Of a DNA stretch of 64,000 nucleotides, positions 44,331 through 53,180 are shown in pieces. The notes below the pieces were generated by a model. That model searched no databases and was not told the origin of the DNA. It saw only the letters and a program-made list of their open reading frames with translations. The stretch is from Hysterangium stoloniferum (lineage: Eukaryota > Basidiomycota > Agaricomycetes > Hysterangiales > Hysterangiaceae). The stretch lies in the NCBI GenBank assembly GCA_015178975.1, contig WHVD01000020.1:1-64000 (forward strand). The letters are read 5' to 3'. Within the stretch, counting starts at the first letter, position 1. Every line of letters starts with the position of its first letter. Both the position numbers and the translations under genes were made by a program.

Positions 44331-46505
44331 TCTGCCCCACAGAGAGTATGACTTAAAAAATCAACCTCGAAGAAGGCGCCCAGCCACCCCTTGGACATAT
44401 TTACCTGCTTTTCTCCGCAGAACTTTCTGCAATCCACAATTTCCTGTATGAACATTTGTCCATAGGTTTTATCAGACCCTCTAAGTCTCCTTTTGGAGCA
44501 CCTGTTCTGTTTGTCAAGAAAAAGGATGGATCCCTTAAACTATGTGTTGATTTCAGAGGACTCAATGCTGTCACAAAAAAGGATAAGTATCCACTTCCAC
44601 TTATATCTGACCTCCTCGATGCTTGACCTCCTTGATGGTCCACAGAATGCCCAGATTTACACCAAAATAGACCTTAAACATGCCTATCATTTGGTCCAGA
44701 TCTCTGAGATGAATGGAAAACCACTTTTAGAACCTGTTATGGGGCCTTTGAGTGGTTGGTTGTTACTACTGGAATTCCTGCCGGACTCCGGGCACTAATG
44801 TATATGCACCAATTGTCAGTTTACCAGAATTCCCACCGGACTCCATACATCAGACTTGTCCACATTCGACCTCGTTACATCATGTATCAGTCACTGGAAT
44901 ACCCACTGGACTCCATCCCTGTCTATGTCTGACCTCGTCCCACGCATCAGTCACTGGACCCCACTTGGAAAACCCATCATCCCTCTAACTGAGCCCCATT
45001 CCCATTTTAGTCAAATGACCTGTCACAATTCAGACCCCGCTCCTGCTCCATTTCCCATTATGGTTTATGATTTGTCACAATTTGGACTCCACTCCATTCC
45101 ATCCCATTCCTAACACCAAATTTGGTGTTTACTATTCTCATTTTATGTTTTGCTAGTTTCATTTCATTATTACTGGATTTGGTATGTTATTCATTCCATG
45201 GTCTATATAGTCTGGCAGATGTTGTACATACAATCCAGTCAGAAAATTGGCTTAGATTCCCCCAGTAATCTAATACATTTTCCACTCTAAACTCCTCCTT
45301 GAATTACACTGCTCTCGCTAGTTGGAGCCCATGGACTCCGACGCATCTATCTCTCTTATTTATCTCAACTCCCCGACCTCTCAGCCCATGACCTCTGACC
45401 TACAACCCCTCGACCCATGAACCCCGCCCGGACTCCCCGGGATTCCCATCTGCCTATCTGAAATTGGACAACACGATCTCGCGAGGGTGCAGCCTATAAG
45501 CTGAAGCCAAGTCCTACCGGATTTCCCACAGGTTTCACCAGAAACCCGCCGTGTACGTACCCTAACAGGTTGGTGATGCCCTTTGGACTCACGAATGCTC
45601 CATCTGTTTTTCAGTGTTTTATCAACAACATTTTCTCTGACATGCTCAATGTATGTGTCATTGTTTACTTGGACGACATTCTTATCTACTCCGAGGACCC
45701 ACAGAACATGACAAACAAGTCCATGAATTCTCTGGAGACTCAGACAACATGATTTATTCACCAATGGTAAAAAATGTACTTTTGACACAGACTCTGTGGA
45801 ATACCTGGGTTTCATAATGGGACCCAACAGACTCCACATGGATGAAACTAAAGTACAAGCCATCAAAGATTGGTCAGAACCCTGAAAAGTCAAAGATATA
45901 CAATCTTTCCTCAGCTTTGCCAATTTTTACTGATGGTTTATCTGCAGATATTCCGATATCACAGTTCCCCTTACCCATCTTATGCATAAGGATACTCTGT
46001 GGAATTTTAATGATAAGTGTCAAAAAGCTTTCAATCTTTTAAAAAATTCTTTTTCTTCAGCTCCTATTCTGTCGCATTGGAAACTGGATTTCCTGCTCAT
46101 TGTTGAAACAGATGCCTCTGACTATGCACTTGGAGCCATTCTGTCTATCCAGGACTCTGACAGAGAAGTCCACCCTGTGGCTTTTCTGTCCTGGACTTTC
46201 ACCAGAGCAGAGCTCAATTATGATGTTCATGATAAGGAGCTCCTGGCAATTTTTTCAGCTTTCAAATGTGGTGACACTATTTGGAAGGCTCAGGAATTCC
46301 AATTGATGTTGTAACAGATCACAAAAACCTGGAATACTTTTCTACTACAAAACCTTTGACCCACTGGCAGGCCCACTGGTCTGAATACCTATCAGCCTTC
46401 AATATGATTATCTGTTTTCGACCTGGCCATCGGCAAACCTGACACTTTAACTAGATAATGGGAGATCTATCCTAAAGAGGGGAGCAACGACTATGCCATG
46501 GTAAA
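44331..46505 (+). pseudogene. B4 RT and RNase H, split by a solo LTR
   Basis: Left part: [24 protein letters not shown] sequence, [14 protein letters not shown] and [10 protein letters not shown], up to 44760. Right part from 45568: [19 protein letters not shown], the catalytic YLDD, YLGFIMGP, APILSHWKLDFLLIVETDAS, ELNYDVHDKELLAIFSAF and TDHKNLEYF. The frame ends in PKEGSNDYAMVNPHN, where B1 continues into integrase; here 3' untranslated sequence follows. Several stops and shifts. Confidence 0.87.
44761..45567 (+). repeat. Solo LTR of family B inside B4 RT
   Basis: The 807 bp copy runs TGTTACTACTGG to TACCCTAACA. GGTTGGT occurs directly before and after it (44754-44760, 45568-45574), and removing the insert plus one repeat restores the RT codons. 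It contains a good TATATAG box near 45206 and AGTCAGAAAAT 33 bp later. Confidence 0.9.
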
Positions 46506-46597
46506 CCCACACAACCATGTAACTGACATGACTTTTGACACATGCGTGTAGCCAACAAAACCTTATCAAGTTCTAGAGCCTCTTTGGGACTTTGGCA

Positions 46598-46611
46598 TAA
46601 AGGGAGGGTAC
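46598..46611 (+). other. Polypurine tract of B4
   Basis: AAAGGGAGGGTAC directly precedes the 3' LTR. The same tract precedes the LTR at 52269 (as AAAGGGAGGGTAT) and, on the minus strand, ends at 17394 in B2. It is the expected plus-strand DNA primer. Confidence 0.8.
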
Positions 46612-48727
46612 TGTTACAACTGGAATTCCCACCGGACTCTGGGCACTAACCTACATATGGAGAAGATCTGAAAACTATTAAGTATACCAAATTCTAATAT
46701 ACTCTAAAGGTCATTTAAACATCTGGGATGTGATTCAAACATAATTTGGTTTTTAAAACTATCAAAAAGTTTTAAACTCTCTCATACATTACAAACTAAA
46801 GAATCTTTCCGGACACGAGTAGACAATGAAAAAAATTAGTAGTTTGAAACACTAATACTTTTAAAAAATAGATACCTTTAGATAGTCCATTCCATGCATA
46901 TGTATATCATTGGCACCTCTAAATACAGGAGGATAGTCACAATTCATTGAATACACAAAATTTTATGAAAAACTCCTCATATTTTTAAGTGAGACTATTT
47001 CTCCTGGCTATGACTACATGTTTTAGGGATTTATATTTCATTAACCCAAAATTTCAGCTTTAAGACTTGTACACTCCCTTAAAATATGCACAAATGTCAT
47101 GGTTATACAAGATTATCTGGGTTGTTACCTAAATCTTTGGGATAAAATACATTCTCTAGTATCTCCATGACTTTTAAAATGTCCACAAACATTATAGTTA
47201 ACCAAAATTACTTGGGTTATGACTTAATCTTTGGGATAAGATGGGTTCTCTTGTATATTATGCAAACTTTCAAATATAGTTCATATAATTTAAATTTATT
47301 TGGTTTAGAAAGTTAACCAGAACTATCTGGCCAACCAATCCATGTTGTGGAATTTATCCCCAAAAGGATAATCTATATATGTTTGTTTGACTAACTTTTG
47401 TCAGATACAAGATAAATATTAATATTTCCTTATTCTCCAGAATATTATCTGATAGACTGAATTTGCTTAAATATTAATTCTACAACAAACAATATAAATA
47501 TATATACTTTAGTGGACAAATAACTTTTAAAATTTTGGGTTATCCTCCACATATGTATTACTTCGGAATAGATCTGTCAATCTGAACAGATTTCTACTTG
47601 ATTCAACATACCCAGAATATATAGGTAATTTCACTTAATAAAGAAGGCCATAGGATGAAAATTTCCAATGACATATCATATATTTTACTAGGAAATAACT
47701 ACAGTTTAGTTTTTAAAAAACAAATTAACAACAAAAGTATTAGCAAGTATTTACATAAATTGGAAAACTATATACAATAGGTTCTATTAATTGACTCTGA
47801 ATTATTTAGGATGTAATATGAAGAATTGTTTCTTATGATTGGTGGTTAACAATATAATACTCTCAGAGGATATGTCACTATTTAAAGATGGATTTTTGTA
47901 GCAATTTTGCTTTTATTAGTAAACATTTGATATTATAATGATTGTGGACAACCTCCTATATGCACCTGCACCCTACACGCACCCATTATCAGTTTTACTG
48001 GAATACCCACCAGACTCCATATATCAGACCTGTCCACACTCGACCTTCATTACTTCATGTATCACTCACCGGAATACCCACCGGACTCCATCCCTCTCTA
48101 TATCTGACCCTGTCCCACGCATCAGTCACTGGACCCCACTCGGAAAACCCATCAACCCTCTAACTGAGCCCCATTCCCGTTATAGTCAAATGACCTGTCA
48201 CAATTCGGAATGCTCCCACCCTATTCCCATTATGGTTTTATGACCTGTCACAATTTGGACTCTGCTCCTGCCCCATTCCTGTTATGGTTTTATGACCTGT
48301 CACAATTCAGACTCCGCTCTTGTTTTATGTTTGTTAGTTTAGTTTTCATTATTACTGGATTTGGTATGTTATTCATTCCACAGTCTATATAGTCTGGCAG
48401 ATGTTGTACATACAATCCAGTTAGAAAATCAGCTTAGATTCTCCCCACCAATCTTAGTATATTTTCCGCTCTAAATTCCTCTTTGAAACACACTGCTCTT
48501 ACTTGTTGGAGCCCATGGGCTCTGACCCATCTATCACTTGACCTCTGACTTATCTATCTCAACTCCCTGACCTCTCAACGAACTCTGCCCAGACTTCCCA
48601 GGATTCCCATCTGCCATTTGAAATTGGACAAGACGATCTCGCGAGGGTGCAGCCTATAAGCTGAAGCCAAGTCCTACTGGCTTTCCCACGGGTTTCTCTG
48701 GAAACCCTCCATGTACACACCTTAACA
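46612..48727 (+). repeat. 3' LTR of B4, interrupted
   Basis: The LTR starts TGTTACAACTGG. After about 45 bp (CACTAACCTACAT) it is interrupted by AT-rich DNA (46656-47950) and resumes at TATATGCACCTGC, running to CACCTTAACA at 48727. Without the insert it is about 820 bp. The R block reads AGTTAGAAAAT, one change from the 5' LTR. Confidence 0.85.
46656..47950. repeat. Unclassified AT-rich repeat, copy B, inserted in an LTR
   Basis: About 1.3 kb of non-coding DNA lies between two halves of an LTR. Positions 46720-47552 resemble 14360-15095. AACCT precedes each border, with imperfect similarity further on (AACCTACATA and AACCTCCTAT), possibly a decayed target duplication. No terminal inverted repeats were seen. 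Confidence 0.6.
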
Positions 48728-48732
48728 CCCAG

Positions 48733-48848
48733 GTACACTCTGCCACACCCCAGGTGGCCTCCACTGCTTTCCTGACAATCTCTTCCTGCTCATATATGCT
48801 ACTCCAGCAAAAACCGGAAACTCCCTGGAATATTCCAGTGGCTTCCAA
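48733..48848 (-). pseudogene. Accessory gene copy 5, exon 1 upstream part
   Basis: Continuation of exon 1 from 41463 across B4: EQEEIVRKAVEATWGVAECTWV, matching the charged coil REEQQRQREEVEREDK region of copy 6 in position. The N-terminal residues before EQEE differ from other copies, so the exon start may have been replaced. Confidence 0.5.
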
Positions 48849-48876
48849 AGGAGCAGTAGATAATAGGTACTAGATA

Positions 48877-49044
48877 GAATATTCTAGAATATTCTATAAG
48901 TTTCTAGAATGTTCTATTATGCCAAGAACATTCTATAGTGTCTTAGAAGTAGTTAGAACCTTCCACAATGCTCTAGAAAATTCTAAATGACATCATTCAA
49001 TCTTCTAGAATCTTCTAAATGTCTCAGACTAAAATGTATATAAG
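48877..49044 (+). promoter_or_regulatory. Heat-shock-element cluster with TATA box
   Basis: GAATATTCTAGAATATTC (48877-48894) is a perfect four-unit heat-shock element. TTCTAGAATGTTC (48902-48914), GAACATTC (48926-48933) and TTCTAGAATCTTC (49003-49015) follow, with TATATAAG at 49037-49044. This is promoter-like and probably part of a Copia-type LTR, since the Copia LTR at 39160 has the same pairing. No matching LTR end was found. Confidence 0.6.
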
Positions 49045-49149
49045 GAGCTCAGCTCCAGCCTTGAAAATAATATCATCTCATCTCATCAACCCACCACATC
49101 TGTGTGTCACTGCAGCAAGCAGGCTACTCCATCCCAATCTGGGCAGTTG

Positions 49150-49505
49150 GACATCTAATTCCACCTCTATCAGAGCTGTTGGAAACCCTTGCAACCTCTA
49201 TCAGAGTTGTTGGCCCAATCAGATCCCTTGTCACCTCAATCTGAGTTGTTGACTGATCTGTTGTTCCCCTTGTCACCTCAATCTGAGTTGTTGACTTTTG
49301 TTCCCCCTTGCCACTTCTTAATTGAATAGTTGGCTTTTATATATCTGTTGCCACCTCGGTTAGAGTTGTTGGCTATCAGCCTATAATATATAAATAATCT
49401 TATACTATAGTCACCTCTTAATTGAGTACTGATTATTAGTTTTCTTTACATTGTTATTTGTAGTCTAAGACTTCAGTCACCTCTAGTTGAGTAATTTGAC
49501 TGTTT
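49150..49505 (+). repeat. Degenerate tandem array
   Basis: About eight imperfect units of 35-60 bp share CACCTC(A/T)ATC(T/A)GAGTTGTTG. The first four are clear (49160-49305); later ones decay into TTAATTGAGTA variants. It lies downstream of the TATA box at 49037, so it would be in a transcript leader. Confidence 0.6.
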
Positions 49506-50084
49506 ATTACATTGCAAATAATCCCTTTTCCATTGTTCATTTATTGTGAATCAGTAAAGCATATTCACATAAATAAATACTGAGAATATCCTTGCAAGAT
49601 CCTAAGACTACATTAAGATCCTGATAAGTTAGTATCACAGTAGACCCTGTAGGTTAGAGTAAATAAAGCATATATTAGCCAAATAAGTGTTTTATTCTAT
49701 ATCTAATCTTTTGACCTGTTTATAAATATTTTTATTGTTTGATAAATAGTATAAAATATATAAAAACTAGCTAGAATTGAAGTTAAATCTAGCTTCGCAA
49801 TCAGTAAATTGTTATTCTTATTTTAATAGTTGTTGTCACAGAAAAAGAACAAGCAGCTCTCAAAACCTTCTTTGCGAAGTAGGGTGCATATATTCAAGTA
49901 AACTCTTGACTTCAGGGGTTCTAAGTCTACCAAGGCTCCCACGGATTAATATCAAATACTTAAATTATTTTACCTTGCAGTAAATTGAGTATTTGCACAT
50001 TTTGATAGAGCATTGGACTCCTTTTTCAGAAAATAGTATTAAAATAAGGCTAATACATTACAACTGTGCTTCTTCCCCACCTCA
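49506..50084. other. AT-rich stretch, no gene
   Basis: No ORF of note. A short coding-like run (VTEKEQAALKTFFAK) occurs near 49835-49880 but leads nowhere. Confidence 0.4.
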
Positions 50085-50481
50085 GCCATCTCCTCAGGAA
50101 GCTCCGCTACCTCCATGGGAACCCCATCCTCATCCAACCCAGCATCCTCGGAACTCCCAATCTGCAGCTCTTCATACACATAGCTGCCGTACTCTGCCAG
50201 GAACTTCCAAAATTCCTCACAGAGCCTGCAGAGTTCCCTAGCCACTACCACCTGCACCTTGTTGCCCTTCCTAAGCAACTCATTTTGGGCCTCTATACCC
50301 TCAGTGATCTGCCCCAAAACCTCATCCAAACCCGAAAACCCATCTGACCTGCTCATTTCCTGTGCCACGGACCCCATGGGCTGCTCGTGAACGAGTGAGC
50401 ACCTCACTTTGAGGTGCATGCACTGGAAGCAGCCCAGTCCCCACCCAGACTTCTGATTGCAATCAGTGTTCTGGTCATTAC

Positions 50482-51228
50482 TGTTAAGAACTGAAAACTG
50501 ACTAATGTCAGTGGACCGACGGGGACCGATCAGAAAGACTTGGCTTCAGCTTACATATGTGCTGCGCCCTCACAGTTATCCATCAGGTGTCCTTAAATTT
50601 TGGGTGGGCGAAGACTAGTCCTAATGAATACCTCTCGGCAAAACTACCGATCGGGATCAAGGGATAAGTCGAGTGTCAGGCCAAGGGGTCGGGGACCAAG
50701 AGGGGGCGAGCACATGCGAAGGCGGATAGTGAAATACTTAGTATGAGATTTCTATAGATGTAAGAGGGTATTCTGAGTCGATATTCTGATTGCCTAGTAA
50801 CTACAACTACAGTGGGTTCATATACAAGTATCAGGTGTCCAAAAAACACTAACTAGGAGAAGAGCGGAAAACAGTATTGACAAATACGCTTGACTAGGAA
50901 CAGGAAGGTTACAATTAGTTTGGAGGCCATACATTAACCGAGAGTGGGATTACGAGAAAAGGAAAAAGTCTGAGAGTTACAAGTATTTTTAGACATGTGT
51001 GAAACATAGAGTAGAATGGATCATCACAATGAAAAGGGACATATCAGAGTTTAACCAGATAGTATGAGTATATTTTGATGGGGGCATAAACGGAGTTTGA
51101 TTACCACGAAGGCATACGTCAGCATCAGGAAACTGATGACTTCCAATGTGAGGACTTGAGCGATGACTTGAATCGTCGATAGGTGGCGATAACCTCAGGA
51201 ACCGTTGGGTTGCGACACGGTTGTAACA
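50482..51228 (-). repeat. Solo LTR of family C in accessory-gene exon 3
   Basis: The 747 bp copy begins TGTTACAACCGTG and ends GTTCTTAACA on the minus strand, flanked by ATTAC (50477-50481) and ATTAT (51229-51233), a 5 bp duplication with one transition. It splits the codons between CSSY and NDQNTDC of the zinc cluster. Confidence 0.88.
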
Positions 51229-51279
51229 ATTATAACTGGAACACCGTGGGTCATTCCTCACAGGTAGGCAGACTGGTGC

Positions 51280-51608
51280 TGTAAGGAGAGAAGTCATTCA
51301 CACTTTATTTTCCACAGATTAGTACCCCATATTAGGCTCTATTGTCTATTCCATTTATTACCTCCCCATTACAGGACACCTTATTCTTTTTAGGATACAT
51401 TGAACTGATGTATGAGGGCACTTAAGGTGTGGGAAAATATGCTGCGTACTGTATAGCTGACATGTCACACCTAGTAGAGTTTCCCTAGACTTTTCTCTTT
51501 GGATTTCCTCTACTAGGTGAGTAGATAGTTGTCTTGTATTTAGTTACTTATATATATCTTTGGATTTCCTCTACTAGTGTGATACCCACTATTAGGGTTG
51601 CCCTTACA
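51280..51608. repeat. Small 329 bp solo LTR-like insertion
   Basis: TGTAAGGAGAG...GGGTTGCCCTTACA with inverted TGTAAGG/CCTTACA ends, flanked by perfect GGTGC duplications (51275-51279, 51609-51613). It interrupts exon 3 of accessory-gene copy 6. TTTGGATTTCCTCTACTAG is repeated inside it. TG...CA ends and 5 bp duplications favour an LTR; orientation is unknown. Confidence 0.75.
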
Positions 51609-52268
51609 GGTGCCACTTTCCTTGTCTTCTGTAGATGTGGTTAGTTTCCAGAATATCAATGGACCTGAGACTTACCTTCTGGGGGCTCTCCGGCTCCCCC
51701 TCAGACTCCAATTCAACGTCTGCCACCTTGCACTGACAATGCCAAGTCAGTTAAGTCGACATGTTGTAACTATGGGACTTACCTTTCCCACAGCAACTGC
51801 GGCCCTATCCACAGCCACCTGGGCTTTCTCCACAGTGACCCGTGCAGCCTCCTCCTCATCCTTCTTCCTCTGCTTCTCAGCTCCTTTCTCCACGGCCAAT
51901 GCCACCTGGTATTCCCTATCCAGCTGCTCTTCAGCCTCCTTGTCCTCCCTCTCCACCTCTTCTCGTTGACGTTGCTGTTCCTCACGCTGCACCAATATTT
52001 GGGTAGCGGTGAGAGGCGCCCGATATTGAGTGTCTGTGGAGGGCCTGGCAGTTGGCATTGGTCTTCGCAATGTTGGCTTTGAACCCATTTATGTCAAAGA
52101 TGGGGGTAATAAAGAAGAAGAAAATTCATTTTTTCAATTTTTTATATAGGCTCGTCATGTTTGAACCTTACCTTCCAGATCATGTGACTTTTGACACATG
52201 CGTGTAGCTGACAAAAACCTTATCAAGTTCTAGAGCCTCTTTGGGACTTCGGCATAAAGGGAGGGTAT

Positions 52269-52475
52269 TGTTACGACCAGAATTCCCACTGGACTCCGGG
52301 CACTAACTTATATGCACCCGCACCCTATACGCACCAATTGTCAGTTTACCAGAATTCCTGCCAGACTCTGTACATCAGACTTGTCCACATTCGACTTCGT
52401 TACTTCATGTATCAGTCACCAGAATACCTGCTGGACTCCGTCCCTGTTTATCTCTGACCCCGTCCCACGCATCAG
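52269..52475 (+). repeat. 3' LTR of a family B element (B6), first part
   Basis: Preceded by AAAGGGAGGGTAT, the LTR starts TGTTACGACCAG and is interrupted after CCACGCATCAG by A2. It resumes at 63860. Its element body should lie to the left, but only the accessory gene remains. Confidence 0.88.
52471..52475 (+). repeat. Target-site duplication of A2, left copy
   Basis: ATCAG here and at 63860-63864. Undisturbed family B LTRs (for example 48119-48126) have a single CATCAGTCACTGG at this place. Confidence 0.92.
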
Positions 52476-53104
52476 TGTGAGAGGTATGGCGAAATACACT
52501 CAGGAAATATAGTCGGATGAGCTCTTACTATATTTCCTTTATTATTTCTATTTTCTCTCTTTTATTATATCTATAATTAGTTCAACGACCTATGTATGTG
52601 GTACATCGACTCTTGTGGGTGCACACATGCCAGACTTATGTATTCTAGCACCCGTAGTTTAGAACTCAGACACTTTTTACACCGCAACCACGACTTACCC
52701 AGACACCCATTAGTGTCCTGTAAGTTGTGATTGGTGTATCGTCTTGACCGTCACAGACGGGCTTTAACTATCTACTCTATCAGAGTTTCGAACTGTACCA
52801 GTCGAAACTCAATCCTTATCGCAACTCGCGTGGACCACATCCATGCTATTCTATTATTCGACTCTCTAGTACTCTACTTTACTCTCGAGCAGTCATTCAG
52901 AATCGCACATGACAGTCAATTCTACTTATTCGTTTAGCTCTCTACCTTATTCTAGATAGCTACTTCCTTCTACCGTATTGAACTAAGTAGTCAATACGCG
53001 TTCATTCTGTATTAGACTTTGACAGTCAATACATCTTAGTGTCGTACCTAAACGGTCGATATTCTTCGTATATAGAACGGTTAGAACTTCCACTACTCTT
53101 CACA
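52476..53104 (+). repeat. 5' LTR of A2
   Basis: Starts TGTGAGAGGTATGG, ends ACTACTCTTCACA, 629 bp. Differences from the 3' LTR are few, and several are C/T transitions. Confidence 0.94.
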
Positions 53105-53105
53105 G

Positions 53106-53121
53106 TGGTGATCCGGGCCGG
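53106..53121 (+). promoter_or_regulatory. tRNA-type primer-binding site of A2
   Basis: TGGTGATCCGGGCCGG begins one base after the LTR, identical in A1. Unlike families B and C no complement is found inside the LTR. Confidence 0.7.
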
Positions 53122-53180
53122 ACCGCTCTTTCCCTACGAAGAAAAACATTTATTTCAACTATCAAATTCTAAGCATGTAA

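Larger units (their letters stand above)
41464..48727 (+). mobile_element. Gypsy element B4 (family B), both LTRs, integrase deleted
   Basis: Plus-strand element bounded by LTRs 41464-42271 and 46612-48727. CCCAG flanks it on both sides (41459-41463, 48728-48732). Gag, protease, RT and RNase H remain; integrase, chromodomain and accessory gene are deleted between about 46505 and 46520. A solo LTR of its own family sits in RT, and an AT-rich insert sits in the 3' LTR. It inserted into exon 1 of accessory-gene copy 5. Confidence 0.92.
50085..52088 (-). pseudogene. Zinc-cluster accessory gene, copy 6, split by two LTRs
   Basis: Exon 1 is 51783-52088 (MGSKPTLRRPMP, then about 80 residues of Glu/Arg/Lys coiled coil), intron 1 51733-51782 (50 bp, GTAAGT...CAG), exon 2 51676-51732 (KVADVELESEGEPESPQK), intron 2 51629-51675 (47 bp). 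Exon 3 runs from 51628 to 50085, interrupted by LTRs at 51280-51608 and 50482-51228. The zinc cluster keeps four of six Cys in order (C, X8-spaced CX2CX6C) but the second Cys is Tyr. The acidic coil GLDEVLGQITEGIEAQNELL follows. The start lies 180 bp from the polypurine tract of the B6 LTR. No stop interrupts exon 1 or 2. Confidence 0.75.

Noticed and set aside
44754..45574. GGTTGGT repeats as a 7 bp target duplication
   Set aside because: Gypsy elements normally make 5 bp; the internal repetition of GGT makes the true length ambiguous, so only the insertion is claimed.
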